DNA from: G963674835 sp963674835
GTDB taxonomy: Bacteria > Planctomycetota > Planctomycetia > Pirellulales > Thermoguttaceae
Length of the DNA: 64,000 bases
Direction: 5' to 3'
Assembly (NCBI GenBank): GCA_963674835.2
Contig: CAXXKC010000002.1
Location: forward strand, 1,302,001 to 1,366,000
Position 1 is the stretch's first letter; every line of letters starts with the position of its first letter. The position numbers and the translations under genes are program-made. Shown one piece after another: positions 22,745-32,595 of this stretch. Under the pieces are notes generated by a model. The model saw only the letters and a program-made list of their open reading frames with translations. It searched no databases and was not told where the DNA came from.

Positions 22745-25066
22745 ATGGCCAAGGTACTCATCGTCTGCGATCGGCCTGCCAGCGCTGACGGTCTGGTTGG
22801 TTGTCTGGAAGACCATGGGCATATCGTGATCTGGTGCCGCGACGGATGGAATGCTGCGCAGGCGACGGCGGCACAGAAGCCGGAACTGGTGATCGTGGAC
22901 CTCGATTCCGAGGGATGTCGGGGCGTCGAGTTGTGCCGTGGTCTGACGGGTAACCATTCGACGCGGCGCACAATGGTCGTGTTGCTGACGGATGACCGCA
23001 CGGAGGCCGAGCAGGGGTGGGAGTCGGGCGTTGACTTGTGCCTGCCGAAGAGCGTCGGGTGCAATGTGGTGGCGGCACGAATCGACGATCTCGTTGGAGC
23101 GAGAGCGGATCGGCGGGCTCTGCACCGGCAGAACCGGCAGCTTCGGCGGCAATCGGCCAAACGCAGGCGCGCGGAGCGGGCGTTGCGGCACCGCCGGTGT
23201 TTCGAGATTCTCTTGAACGCGATCGCCACTCGCCTGGTGCACATGCAGTCGACCGATCGAGAGCAAGCGATCGGCAAGATTCTGGAAGAGATCGGGCGTT
23301 TCGCGGACGTCGAGCGATGCTTCCTGTTTCAACTGGCCCGGGATGAGACGGAGGTCGCGAAGGTCTCTGAATGGTGCGCCGCGGGGTTGGAGCCTGCCAT
23401 GCACCGATTCGAGCGCTCGACCTTGAGCGGGTGGCGCTGGTGGATGCAGCAGATGGGCGGCCTGAAGACGATTGCCGTCGGTCGGCTCGATGCCATGCCA
23501 GAGGAGGCTCGCGCGGAACGGCAAGATCTACTCGCAACGGGCCTCGGTTGCTGCCTGGCAGTCCCGCTGGTGCTGGAAGGGCAGTTGAAGGGCTTTCTCG
23601 GGCTCGGCAGCATCCGGCGCAATCGTGCCTGGTCTGAGGATGAAGTGTTCTTCATGCAGACCGTCGGGGAACTGTTCTGCACGGCAACGATGCGGGATCG
23701 CGCAGGAGCCGGATCCAACGAGGCGAGCGAAAGCCTGCAAGGGGTGGAGCGGACGCCGCGCAAGGACCTGCACTCGCTACTTAATTCACTGGACGATTTC
23801 TTCTGGATCGTCGATTCGGAGGGGAAGATCCTAGCGGTGAATCGGGCCGTGACTCGTCGCTTGGGCTACACGGAGGAAGAGCTTGTCGGCGCCAGCGCGC
23901 TGATGATTCACCCGGGGAGCAGCGGATCGGAAACTCGCGTGCTCGTATTGCGGATGCTCGCCGGGGAGTTGCCGAATTTGCCCAATGGGTACGAACCACA
24001 GGATCTGCGGGCGATCGTGATGCAGATGCTGGCCGAGGAGGCAGGCGGATCAGCGACCGCATTGGCAGCGAAGGATGGAACGCTGATCCCGGTGGATCTT
24101 CGCGTGACGCACGGGCATTGGAAGGGGAAGGATGCGCTGTTCGTGGTGGCGCGCGACACGACGGACCGCCTGAACGCCGAGCGGGAGGTGAAGCAGTACA
24201 CGGAGGCGTTGGAGGCGGCGAACCGCGCGCTCGAGGAGTACTACTGCAAGGCGGAGGTCGCCAACCGAACGAAGACGCATTTTCTGGCAAACATGTCGCA
24301 CGAACTGCGGACGCCGCTGCATGGGATCCTCAGTTTTGCGTCGTTCGGGATGAAGAAGGTGGAGACGGCCGACCGTGAAGACCTGTTTGGCTACTTCGAG
24401 AAAATCGACCGCAGCGCGAAGGTTCTCCTGGCGCTGGTGAACGACCTGCTGGACCTGGCAAAGCTCGAATCGGGGCGGATGAGCTACGACGTGGAGCGGG
24501 TGGACCTGTACATGCTGGTGCTTTCGGCGGTGGACGAGTGCAGCTCTCTGGCCTCGCACCGGGGAATCACGATCAACTGTCGCAAGCCGGTCCGAGCCAC
24601 GCGCGTCTTCGCCGACCAGACGAAGATTATGCAGGTGCTGCGAAACGTATTCAGCAATGCGATCAAATTCTCACCGGACGGCGGAGCGATCGACGTCGAG
24701 ATGGAAACGACGGAACGGACGGTCGTCGTGTCGGTGATGGATCGGGGCGTTGGCATTCCGGAGGAGGAGCTGGAGGCCGTCTTCGACAAGTTCATCCAGT
24801 CGAGCAAAACCCGAACCGGCGCAGGAGGCACGGGGCTGGGATTGGCCATTTGCCGTGAGATCGTGTCGGCCCACGGAGGAGAGATCCGCGCGGCGAACCG
24901 TCCGGGTGGGGGTGCGATTTTCACATTCGAGCTGCCGCTGGTGTTCAAGTCGCCAGAGGCCGGCTCACACGATGCGTCGGCGACGTCGTCGCCATTGATT
25001 ATTCCGTTGTCGGCCCACGAGGAATGGAAGAGCCATGAATCGGAAATGCATTCTGATCGTGGATGA
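22745..25066 (+). CDS. hybrid sensor histidine kinase (REC-GAF-PAS-HisKA-HATPase)
   Basis: 773 residues, cytosolic. ATG 22745 has GGGGAG upstream and starts the receiver domain exactly ('MAKVLIVCDRPASADGLV'). Order: receiver (1-125, phospho-acceptor Asp in 'LVIVDLD', conserved Lys in 'LPKSV'); GAF-like domain (about 160-330); PAS (about 345-500, 'FFWIVDSEGKILAVNRAVTR'); HisKA with the phospho-His in 'FLANMSHELRTPLHGILS' (about 515-585); HATPase with N box 'VFSNAIKFSPDGG' and G boxes 'VMDRGVGIPEEEL' and 'GTGLGLAICREIV'. It overlaps the next gene, an HD-GYP response regulator, by 32 bases, so the two are translationally linked and very likely partners. The signal sensed is unknown. Confidence 0.93.
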   Translation: MAKVLIVCDRPASADGLVGCLEDHGHIVIWCRDGWNAAQATAAQKPELVIVDLDSEGCRGVELCRGLTGNHSTRRTMVVLLTDDRTEAEQGWESGVDLCLPKSVGCNVVAARIDDLVGARADRRALHRQNRQLRRQSAKRRRAERALRHRRCFEILLNAIATRLVHMQSTDREQAIGKILEEIGRFADVERCFLFQLARDETEVAKVSEWCAAGLEPAMHRFERSTLSGWRWWMQQMGGLKTIAVGRLDAMPEEARAERQDLLATGLGCCLAVPLVLEGQLKGFLGLGSIRRNRAWSEDEVFFMQTVGELFCTATMRDRAGAGSNEASESLQGVERTPRKDLHSLLNSLDDFFWIVDSEGKILAVNRAVTRRLGYTEEELVGASALMIHPGSSGSETRVLVLRMLAGELPNLPNGYEPQDLRAIVMQMLAEEAGGSATALAAKDGTLIPVDLRVTHGHWKGKDALFVVARDTTDRLNAEREVKQYTEALEAANRALEEYYCKAEVANRTKTHFLANMSHELRTPLHGILSFASFGMKKVETADREDLFGYFEKIDRSAKVLLALVNDLLDLAKLESGRMSYDVERVDLYMLVLSAVDECSSLASHRGITINCRKPVRATRVFADQTKIMQVLRNVFSNAIKFSPDGGAIDVEMETTERTVVVSVMDRGVGIPEEELEAVFDKFIQSSKTRTGAGGTGLGLAICREIVSAHGGEIRAANRPGGGAIFTFELPLVFKSPEAGSHDASATSSPLIIPLSAHEEWKSHESEMHSDRG

Positions 25067-26177
25067 TTGCGCGATCAACGTGGAGATTCTTCAGGAACTG
25101 CTCCGCGATGAATACGTGTTGGAGATCGCGAACACGGGCGAGGAGTGTCTGGAGAAGGTCCGCTCGGCCAAGCCGGACCTGGTGTTGTTGGACATCATGA
25201 TGCCGGGGATCGACGGTTACGAAACGTGCCGTCGGATCAAGGAGAGCCCGATCGGAACGTTTACCCAGGTGATTCTCATCAGTGGGAAGGCGTCGGCGTC
25301 GGAACGGCTGGAGGGCTACCGGGCGGGGGCCGATGATTTCGTGGTCAAACCCTTCGACCACGACGAGTTGCTGGCCAAGGTGCGGGTGCAGTTCCGGCTG
25401 CGCGACACGCTTGCGGAACTGTGGACGGCCAACGCGAAGATCCAGGCGTTCAATAGCGAGTTGCGGGAAATGGTCCGGCAGCGGACCGACGAGGTCATTG
25501 CCACGCGCGACGTGGCGGTGTTTGCATTGGCGAAATTGGCCGATTCCCGGGATCCGGAGACGGGACAGCACTTGGAGCGGATTCGCAAATATTGCTGGAT
25601 TCTAGCGGACGAGCTTAGCCACGAGGGACCGTACACGGACGAGATCGATCAGCAGTTCAAGGACGACATTTGGCGATCCAGTCCGCTTCACGATGTGGGG
25701 AAGGTCGGTATTCCGGACGCGATCCTGTTGAAGCCGGGGAAGCTGACCGCGGAAGAGTACGAGGTGATGAAGCGACATGCAGCGATCGGGGCGGAAGCGT
25801 TGGAAGAGGCTTCGCATCACAGTGCGTGCGGCAGCTTTTTGACGATGGCGGTTGCCATTGCGCGGCACCACCACGAGTGGTTTGACGGCCAGGGATATCC
25901 GGACGGTTTGGCGGGGCAGAACATACCCTTGCCGGCAAGGATCGTGGCGGTCGCCGACGTGTTCGACGCCTTGACGTCACCTCGCGTGTACAAGCCGGCC
26001 TACTTGCCCAGTGTGGCCATGTCGATCATGGAGAAGGGCGCAGGGAGTCACTTCGATCCGACCGTGATCGCGGCCTTCCAGTCGCGGCGAGAGGATTTCC
26101 TCCGCGTCTTGGAGATGATGCAATCGGGCGAAAGTGCGCTCGACGAGCTGTCCCTGAGCACGGCGAGCATTCGCTAA
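25035..26177 (+). CDS. response regulator with HD-GYP c-di-GMP phosphodiesterase domain
   Basis: 380 residues. The receiver domain (1-120) has the acidic pair 'LIVDDCAIN', acceptor Asp in 'LVLLDIMMPGIDGYE', and Lys in 'DDFVVKPFD'. A coiled linker leads to an HD-GYP domain (about 160-355) with the HD in 'SPLHDVGKVGIPD', 'HHHEWFDGQGYPDGL' (the GYP motif) and 'VAVADVFDALTSPRVYKPA'. HD-GYP enzymes hydrolyse cyclic di-GMP and so lower its level; all expected metal-binding motifs look intact. It starts inside the histidine kinase gene and should be phosphorylated by that kinase. Likely outcome: control of motility, attachment or matrix, but nothing nearby shows which. Confidence 0.93.
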   Translation: MNRKCILIVDDCAINVEILQELLRDEYVLEIANTGEECLEKVRSAKPDLVLLDIMMPGIDGYETCRRIKESPIGTFTQVILISGKASASERLEGYRAGADDFVVKPFDHDELLAKVRVQFRLRDTLAELWTANAKIQAFNSELREMVRQRTDEVIATRDVAVFALAKLADSRDPETGQHLERIRKYCWILADELSHEGPYTDEIDQQFKDDIWRSSPLHDVGKVGIPDAILLKPGKLTAEEYEVMKRHAAIGAEALEEASHHSACGSFLTMAVAIARHHHEWFDGQGYPDGLAGQNIPLPARIVAVADVFDALTSPRVYKPAYLPSVAMSIMEKGAGSHFDPTVIAAFQSRREDFLRVLEMMQSGESALDELSLSTASIR

Positions 26178-26183
26178 AACGCG

Positions 26184-27596
26184 TCAGCCCAGGTCGGGCA
26201 ACTCGTAGCCTTTGCGGCGAGGTCGCGTGAGCAGCTTGTTCGCGTCGTCGCAGTTGGTGAAGCGCTCGGTGGCCGGGTCCCACTTGAGGGGCTGGCCGAC
26301 GCGGCCGATCTCGCGGGCAATGTTGACCAGGTAGCAAAGCGTGCTGGCACGCTGTCCGAATTCGATATCGGCGTTGGCGCGGGCGCGGCTCTTGATGCAA
26401 TCGGCCCAGTTCTCGATGTGGTACGCCGTTTCCGGGCGGCGGTTGTGGCCCGGATTGTCCGTGGCACGGACGATTTCCTTGGGGTTGCTGGCGACCTTGT
26501 CGCGGTTGATCTCGATCTTTCCTTTGTCGCCGACGAAGATGGCCCCAAGGCCGGGGCCGCGGTCGCCGTCGAGATGCAGCTTGAGCTTGGTGCCGGTGGC
26601 GTAGGTCATGGTGACCTTGGCACGGGGGCCGGAGAGCTTGGCCATGCCATGGTAGTCGGTGCCGGTGTCGATGTCGCCGGTGTCGCCGACGACGACTCCG
26701 CCGACAGTCTTTCGTGAGGCAAACTTGCCCGTCTCGCGGATGGCGACCGGCTCTTCGAGGAGGATTTCGACGGGACCCGTTTCATCGGTTCCCAGGGCAC
26801 GTTGGACCTGGTCGTAGGAATGCGTTCCCCAACCGGTAACGCCAAAGCAGAGTCCGCCGCCATCGTAGTCCCACCATCGTGCCCAACCGCGATGGAGTTG
26901 AACGTTGTACGGTCGGTATTCCGCCTGGTTGGTCCAGACATCCCACCAACCGTCGCGGCCGCCTTCGGGCAGCGGCATCTCCTTCCCGCCGGTCCACTTG
27001 AAGGGGCCGATGAAATCGGGAGCCAAGACGGTGTGGACCTTCCCGATGGCGCCGTTCTTGACCAGGTCGCTTGCCCAATTGTTCAGCGGCATGGAGCGCT
27101 GTTGGGTGCCGACCTGGGTGACGCGGCCGAACTTGCGAGCGGCCTCAACCATTTGGCGACCTTCGCCGATGGTGAGGCACATGGGTTTCTCGATGTAGGC
27201 GTCCTTGCCGGCCTGCATGACTTGTACGGCAATCCAGGCGCGGGCATGGGTGGTCGTTTCGATCATCACGCCATCGAGCTTCTCCTTGTCGAGCATTTGG
27301 CGGAAGTCGTCGTAGCAGGCCCAATTCCGGCCTTTGCCGAGTTCTTCGTTGAAGCGATCGACGGCGGGTTTGAAGCAGTCGCAGATGGCGACGATCTGCA
27401 CCTGAGGCACTTCGAAGCACGTTTTGGCGATGTCGCGAGCACGGCCACCGAGGCCGATGATGGCGACGTTGACCTTGTCGTTGGCGCCTGGCTGGCCGGC
27501 GAAGCCGAGCACGCGGGAAGGGACCAGGTAGGGCAGCGCGAAGGCTGCCGAAGCCGCTTGGAGTACTTGACGCCGCGTCAACGGGTGGCCCGCCAT
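26184..27596 (-). CDS. Tat-exported Gfo/Idh/MocA family oxidoreductase
   Basis: 470 residues, start ATG 27596 with AAGGAG eight bases upstream. The N-terminus is a Tat signal ('LTRRQVLQAASAAFALPYLV'). The Rossmann domain has 'VAIIGLGGRARDIAKTC' for NAD(P) and the family's 'AYIEKPMCLT' (EKP) motif; the C-terminal alpha/beta domain follows ('WWDVWTNQAEYRPYNVQLHR', 'WWDYDGGGLCFGVTGWGTH'). Such enzymes oxidise or reduce sugars and cyclitols; exported versions are greatly expanded in planctomycetes and are linked to breakdown of complex glycans. The exact substrate is not known. The ROK kinase gene lies 262 bases upstream on the same strand. It converges with the HD-GYP gene, with 6 bases between. 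Confidence 0.92.
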   Translation of the reverse strand: MAGHPLTRRQVLQAASAAFALPYLVPSRVLGFAGQPGANDKVNVAIIGLGGRARDIAKTCFEVPQVQIVAICDCFKPAVDRFNEELGKGRNWACYDDFRQMLDKEKLDGVMIETTTHARAWIAVQVMQAGKDAYIEKPMCLTIGEGRQMVEAARKFGRVTQVGTQQRSMPLNNWASDLVKNGAIGKVHTVLAPDFIGPFKWTGGKEMPLPEGGRDGWWDVWTNQAEYRPYNVQLHRGWARWWDYDGGGLCFGVTGWGTHSYDQVQRALGTDETGPVEILLEEPVAIRETGKFASRKTVGGVVVGDTGDIDTGTDYHGMAKLSGPRAKVTMTYATGTKLKLHLDGDRGPGLGAIFVGDKGKIEINRDKVASNPKEIVRATDNPGHNRRPETAYHIENWADCIKSRARANADIEFGQRASTLCYLVNIAREIGRVGQPLKWDPATERFTNCDDANKLLTRPRRKGYELPDLG

Positions 27597-27858
27597 GGGG
27601 ATCGCTCCTTTCAGAGTTCAGAAGGATATGCAAAGCGTTGCGGGAAGGGGAGTGTTGCAGGTACGGCCGAGGGCACGCGACCGTCACGCGTTGGCCGGGG
27701 ACGAAACGCCACACATGACGAAACTCGCCACCGCCGGGGGAGGTCCTCTCCAAGGTCGATCATACTCCGGTGGTTGCGCCGGAGTCAACCAATCGGCGAC
27801 GGGAAGAGCAGGAAGGGTGGGGGGCGGCCAGAGGCGGTGGGGGCGGGGTGCGAGCGGC

Positions 27859-28836
27859 TTACTTGAACGGGTTCCGTCCGACGTGTGTGCGGGCCAATGC
27901 GATGGCACCGAGGACCACCGCATCGTCGCCGAGGGCGCAGAGGACCACGTTGCCCCCGTCGCCGGCACCGGGCAAACGGTCGGCGGCGACGATTTCCTCG
28001 ACGATCGGCATGACGAACTTGCTGCACGCCACGATGACACCACCGCCGAGGACGATGACCTGGGGGTCGATCAGGTGCCGCACCGTCAGGCAGGCGTAGC
28101 CGAGCACTTCGGCGGCGCGTCGCATCACTTCGGTGACAAGTTCGTCGCCAGCCTTCAAGGCATCGCGCAACACGCCGGAACGGATGATGGAAAGATCGCC
28201 ATTGAGCGTCTCGGTCAAGAGGGTCTTGCGTCCGGCGGCCACGGCGGTGCGGAGGTCGCGCTCGATGGCGGAACGGCTGGCAAGAGCCTCGAAGCATCCG
28301 CGATTGCCGCATCCGCAGAGCGGGCCGTTGATCTGCATGATGATGTGGCCGATCTCGCCGGCCGACTCGCGGGCGCCTCGCCACAGACGTCCACGGCGGA
28401 CGAAACCACCGCCGATGCCGGTGCCGACGAGAATGCCCAACATGCTGCGGGTACCGGCGCCGGCGCCGAGCCACGCTTCACCCAATGCACCCAGGTTGCA
28501 GTCGTTTCCCAAGGCAACCGGCACCCGGAAGTGCTGCTGGAGTTTCTTGCCCAGCGAAATGCCGCTGAGGTTCATGTTGGGCGTGACGACGATGTGGCCG
28601 GCGGCGGGATCGACAACCCCGGGGACGGCAACGCCGATGGCCGTGAGATGCTTCGCCGCGAGATCGGCCTTCTTGAGGGTGGCTTCCATGACGCGTTGAA
28701 TCTCGGCCACGACCTCTTCCGGCTCGGTATTACGGGGGGTGGGTTTCTTGTGCCGGTTGATGATCTTGCCGCCGCTCTCAACGAGCGACGCTTGGATTTT
28801 GGTTCCGCCGACATCGACTCCCAAATAGATCCGCAC
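27859..28836 (-). CDS. ROK family sugar kinase (probable glucokinase)
   Basis: 325 residues with a GTG start at 28836 and TAAGGAG nine bases upstream. It is an ROK-type hexokinase-fold kinase: ATP-binding 'GVDVGGTKIQASLVE', sugar-binding 'VALGNDCNLGALGEAWLGAG', 'GILVGTGIGGGFV', catalytic region 'ESAGEIGHIIM', and the ROK zinc motif 'CGCGNRGCFEALAS'. No N-terminal DNA-binding domain, so it is an enzyme and not an ROK repressor. It likely phosphorylates glucose or a related hexose in the cytoplasm, feeding glucose 6-phosphate to central metabolism and, through other enzymes, to the glycogen route encoded further on. Confidence 0.92.
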   Translation of the reverse strand: MRIYLGVDVGGTKIQASLVESGGKIINRHKKPTPRNTEPEEVVAEIQRVMEATLKKADLAAKHLTAIGVAVPGVVDPAAGHIVVTPNMNLSGISLGKKLQQHFRVPVALGNDCNLGALGEAWLGAGAGTRSMLGILVGTGIGGGFVRRGRLWRGARESAGEIGHIIMQINGPLCGCGNRGCFEALASRSAIERDLRTAVAAGRKTLLTETLNGDLSIIRSGVLRDALKAGDELVTEVMRRAAEVLGYACLTVRHLIDPQVIVLGGGVIVACSKFVMPIVEEIVAADRLPGAGDGGNVVLCALGDDAVVLGAIALARTHVGRNPFK

Positions 28837-29424
28837 TGGAAACGTCTCCTTAGCCGTCGCGTGTTACGCGGTGGACGATCGGTGTTCTCACCATAGCGGC
28901 ATGGGCGGTCGCCACCGACCTGCCCAGCGACTGAACTACAGTTGCACGCCGTATGCTTTTATTACCCTTGAACTTGGGTGTCGGCAAGGGGTCAAACGGG
29001 AAGCCAGTCCCTGACGTCAACGTTCGTGGTGATCTGTAACAGTCCTCACGATTGTACCTGAAGCCGTCCGAGCAAGGCAGAGACCGTACCGTTCAGCGGT
29101 CAAGATTGTCACAGTCCGAAGAGCATGCTTCAGGTGTTCTTCAGTACCAAGGACTGACCGTGGGGCGGCAGAGCGACATGTGGTGACAAGGGCGGGTTGG
29201 CTAGTCGAGGATGGGTTGTCGTCCGGGGGCAGCGACGGGGGGGCGGCAGCACGCGTATTGACGGCACCGGAGTGAAGATTTTTTACGGGGAAATTTCAGC
29301 GCTTCGCGGTGAGGACAGTCTTGCGGCGCCGATATGTCGCCGCGGCACGAATGGTCGGGGGACAGGTCGCACCGAGCAACCGGCGGCCGAAAGCCGAAGA
29401 GCCCGCAGTAGAAGCGCAACTTGC
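28837..29424. other. intergenic region, no gene recognised
   Basis: About 590 bases between the ROK kinase start and the 3' end of the XRE regulator. Open frames here have no recognisable protein and mirror the antisense of the regulator. No repeat or RNA was recognised. Confidence 0.5.
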
Positions 29425-29709
29425 TTAGTGAGGGCTGTTTGGGGTTGCGTCTTCCAAGGGCGTCCCTTCGTGGTTGACCATTTCAATTCCCAGGTAGTGA
29501 AGAAGAACGAAGAGGCTCTGAGTTCGAAGCGTGCCGCCGGGCTGACGAAAACGGCTCAACGCGGCAGAGGAGATACCCGATTCCTTTGCTATACGGTAAT
29601 ATGTTAGTCCTTGGCGATCGATCTCCCCTTTGACGGCTTCGATGGTACGGTCGTGGATAGCCTGAGCGGCTCGCAGATAGCCTTCTCGGCTCTTCCGTTG
29701 CTTTGCCAT
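29425..29709 (-). CDS. XRE-type helix-turn-helix regulator
   Basis: 94 residues, with CGGAGGT five bases before ATG 29709. Residues about 32-80 form a Cro/C1-type HTH ('LTYYRIAKESGISSAALSRF', then 'QSLFVLLHYLGIEMV'). It is a small stand-alone DNA-binding protein with a basic N-terminal helix. The target is unknown. It is divergent from a 156-residue protein of unknown function and could regulate it. The sequence is plasmid/phage-like in size, but no other mobile genes are adjacent. Confidence 0.85.
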   Translation of the reverse strand: MAKQRKSREGYLRAAQAIHDRTIEAVKGEIDRQGLTYYRIAKESGISSAALSRFRQPGGTLRTQSLFVLLHYLGIEMVNHEGTPLEDATPNSPH

Positions 29710-29977
29710 TGCCCACCTCCGAAAAGCACGGCCCGCGTGCCGCGCGCGTTAGTCCCAAGATCGGCACTACTGCGACGCAAAATTGTATTGCCACCGGGCA
29801 GGCGAGGCCAGCCGCCCGTCGAGGGGATATTCTCGCCGTCCAAGGCAACAATCGTAGTCCGGCCGCGAACAGGGTTGTTCCGTCCGAGTTTGCCGGGTCT
29901 TTCGGTGCGGCTGGGTCCAATGGCAATGCAGACGTCAACGAGGGAGCGAAAGTTCATGAACCTTCGAGGAGACATCG

Positions 29978-30448
29978 ATGGAACAAACGGCGAAGGAACT
30001 CGCTAAGAAGATCAATGAAGGACTGATGGAGTTGGACTATCAGCTTTGCCAGCGGGCGTTGCGGGACGGGGTTGATTGGCGCCAGATCGTGATCGTCGAC
30101 CTGAAGGCGGCGTCACTCGTAGGACTCATGACGGCGCTGGGCCAGGATGAGAATCTCTGGGCCGAGTTCTCGTGGGAGGTGAAGGCTCCGCGCGAGACGG
30201 CGTTCGAGCGGTTGTATCAGCGGGCCAAGACGGTCCGAAAAGGCCCGGCACCATCGAACGAGGGGGCGGCTGCGCAGAACGCTACGCAGGAGAGCGACCG
30301 GACCGGGCTTGCCAAACGAATCGACGCGCTGGTGGGCGACGCTCGCCTCGACGATCTAACGGTCGGCGCCGTGGCGTACGTGCTGGGGCGCAAGACGGTC
30401 CTTTGGAAGGCCGTGCAAAGCGCGATCGCCCATGAGCGGTTGTCGTGA
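29978..30448 (+). CDS. protein of unknown function, small cytosolic
   Basis: 156 residues; GAGGAG seven bases before ATG 29978 supports the start. Two helical parts (about 1-80 and 105-156) are separated by a disordered, Ala/Gln-rich linker. The second part ('RIDALVGDARLDDLTVGAVAYVLGRKTVLWKAVQSAI') looks like a small helical bundle. No signal peptide or membrane segment. I do not recognise a family. It is divergent from the XRE regulator and converges with the DUF4838 gene (9 bases between stops). Confidence 0.7.
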   Translation: MEQTAKELAKKINEGLMELDYQLCQRALRDGVDWRQIVIVDLKAASLVGLMTALGQDENLWAEFSWEVKAPRETAFERLYQRAKTVRKGPAPSNEGAAAQNATQESDRTGLAKRIDALVGDARLDDLTVGAVAYVLGRKTVLWKAVQSAIAHERLS

Positions 30449-30457
30449 ACAGGCGGG

Positions 30458-32278
30458 CTACGGTTGGATGCCCGGCGATTCAGTCAGTTTCTTGCGGTAT
30501 TCGTCCAGGTTCAGCGGGCGGCCTTCGCTCAGGCGCGTGACGCCGCTGGCTGCCAGATGTTCGAGGAACGGGGCAAGGCGTTTGGCCGCCAGAGGGCCTA
30601 ACGGCACGTCGATCTTCTGGTCCGACTTGGCCTGAAGACAGGCGCGCTCGAGAATGGCGTAGTCGACGCTCATGCGCGAAAGCTGAACACGGCGGAGCAC
30701 GTCCTTGTCGGCGGCGACGGCGGCTTCGGCGGCGTCCCAGAGTGCGTTGGCCTTGACGAGAAGGTCGTTGGCCACGTGCGGGCTGTCGGGCCTCGCCCAG
30801 ATGACAACGTGAATGTTGTCCTTCTGGGTGCGGTCGTGAAGCAGGTCGAGGTACGCTCGGATGGAACCCGCGGCCTTGCCGTAGTAGCCGTCGAGGAACT
30901 CGGTGATCGCCTGATTCTCGTCGTAGGCGGGGTTCCATAGGAACTTGGCCATGAGATACCCGCCGAGAGCAGCCATTTCGCTGTTCGGCGTGTTGTAGGT
31001 GTCTTCCTCGAAGATGCCTTTGACGTGGTTCTGGATGAAGAACTGGATATTGTCGTTCAGTAGAAAGTAGTTCGGGAAGGGCAGGAGGTAGTGGGAGAAA
31101 TCGGTGGTGTAGTCCCAGATCCAGAGGCGGTCGGCCACCTTGGCCCATCGCTGGAGATCCTCGGAGAACTTGCGATTGGCCGGGCTATCGCAGGTCGCCA
31201 GCGGATGCGAGAAACAGCATTCGATGGAGCATAGCCGGATCACCACGTTGGGACGGGGCCGCATTTGCTTCGGTGGCTGCCGCGTCCACTGGTAGGCGAG
31301 CGTCTCGACGACCTTGTCCGGGAATTCCTTTTCGACGGCTTCCGCCACGCGGTTGACCAACTGGAGGACGGGTGCTATCTGGCTGCCTTCCTGCTTGGCC
31401 AGCGCCTGGCACTTGTCGCATTCGCAGTAGTTGTGCCAGTCGTTCTGCGAGACGGAGAAGGCGAAAGCGTTGGGCTGGCTGCGCATGGCGGCGCGCACCT
31501 TGTCGATGCAGATGCCGATGACGTCTTCGTTGGTGCAACACAACTGCGTATGGTCTTTGAGGCGTTTTCCCTTGACCAGCGCGAAGTACTCGGGGTGTTT
31601 GTCGAAGTACTCGTCGGGCGGCACGAGCGAGTTGAACGTGTGGCAGAAGAAGCCGCCCGCGAACTGGATCTTGCCGCCGTGCTGAGAATCCAGCCGTCCG
31701 GCGCTGGAGTTCATGCGGTTGCGGGCGCACCAGTCGCCATCGAAGCACTCGTAGACGAAAGGTTCCCGGTATTCGAGGACGGGGACCTGACGGTCGTCGA
31801 TAGAGCCGATCGCCAAATGATCGCGTTTGGGGATGCGGCTGACCCCGGGAGCGAACCAGCGGCAGCCGAGGTGGTCTTCCAAGAGGCCATAAACGCCGTA
31901 GAGATTCCCACGCAGGTCTCCGCCGGCGATGACGAGCCGGTCGCCGACGGTGCGGATGACATAGCCTTCCCTGCCCAACGCGGCGAAGTCGACGGAAGTG
32001 CCGAGCTTGTCGAAGTGGGCGTTCCTGCCAACGATGATTTCATGTTCTGCGAGAGGCTCCTTGGCCGAAACGATGGGAAGCTTGGCGCCGGAGATCTCTT
32101 CGAGCAACTTCTGGAGCTCGTCGGCCGCGTGCCGGGTGGACGGCGAGGCGTCATCGGCCACGACAATCCGATAGGCCGATTGGCCTTGGTCGGCGAGAAC
32201 CAGGTCCTTGGCCGTCGCGGTCGACTGCCAGAGGAAGGCCGTTGCCGATAGAGCGAACAACACGGTGGAGCGAATCAT
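30458..32278 (-). CDS. exported DUF4838 protein
   Basis: 606 residues. ATG 32278 has GGAGGA nine bases upstream and starts a signal peptide ('IRSTVLFALSATAFLWQS'). Residues about 25-150 are the GH20/GH67-like accessory domain ('RHAADELQKLLEEISGAKLP', 'EHEIIVGRNAHFD', 'GNLYGVYGLLEDHLGCRWFA'). The large middle part is the DUF4838 barrel: 'GGFFCHTFNSLVPPDEYFD', 'FSVSQNDWHNYCECDKCQAL', 'DRLWIWDYTTDFSHYLLPFP'. Members are common in planctomycetes and Bacteroidetes near glycan-degradation genes and are suspected alpha-glucuronidase/hexosaminidase-like hydrolases, without proven activity in general. It is divergent from the GH36-like hydrolase. Confidence 0.88.
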   Translation of the reverse strand: MIRSTVLFALSATAFLWQSTATAKDLVLADQGQSAYRIVVADDASPSTRHAADELQKLLEEISGAKLPIVSAKEPLAEHEIIVGRNAHFDKLGTSVDFAALGREGYVIRTVGDRLVIAGGDLRGNLYGVYGLLEDHLGCRWFAPGVSRIPKRDHLAIGSIDDRQVPVLEYREPFVYECFDGDWCARNRMNSSAGRLDSQHGGKIQFAGGFFCHTFNSLVPPDEYFDKHPEYFALVKGKRLKDHTQLCCTNEDVIGICIDKVRAAMRSQPNAFAFSVSQNDWHNYCECDKCQALAKQEGSQIAPVLQLVNRVAEAVEKEFPDKVVETLAYQWTRQPPKQMRPRPNVVIRLCSIECCFSHPLATCDSPANRKFSEDLQRWAKVADRLWIWDYTTDFSHYLLPFPNYFLLNDNIQFFIQNHVKGIFEEDTYNTPNSEMAALGGYLMAKFLWNPAYDENQAITEFLDGYYGKAAGSIRAYLDLLHDRTQKDNIHVVIWARPDSPHVANDLLVKANALWDAAEAAVAADKDVLRRVQLSRMSVDYAILERACLQAKSDQKIDVPLGPLAAKRLAPFLEHLAASGVTRLSEGRPLNLDEYRKKLTESPGIQP

Positions 32279-32595
32279 GCCCTGGTTCCTCCGTTGAAGT
32301 GCTTGGTCAGTTGCGAACAGGAAACACACGGTTCCACGACGTCGTCGGCGTTTGGCGTGGGACGGCGGGCGATTGTCGGAGGCACGCCCGCGGGAAGGTC
32401 TTCCCAGCATGGCATGGCGGTGAGCCGGATGCAACGGGGCCGAGCCAGTGGTGAGTGAAAAGCTTGCCAGACGCCGCTGCTTGGGGTATCGTGACCGGTC
32501 GGATGGTGGATGGAGTGTTGAGGTGAGCGGACACAGTCGGGGGCGGTTGTGTTGTGGCGGCGGTGGTCGTGTGGAAATCGTTTGAGGAGGTGGCT
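32279..32595. other. divergent intergenic region, DUF4838 / GH36-like
   Basis: About 317 bases holding the start regions of two divergent exported glycan-related genes, each with a strong Shine-Dalgarno. A shared control region is likely; no operator or promoter could be picked out by eye. Confidence 0.45.

Noticed and set aside
29197..29607. 136-codon plus-strand frame
   Set aside because: Overlaps the XRE regulator on the other strand, Arg/Ser-rich without domain or Shine-Dalgarno.
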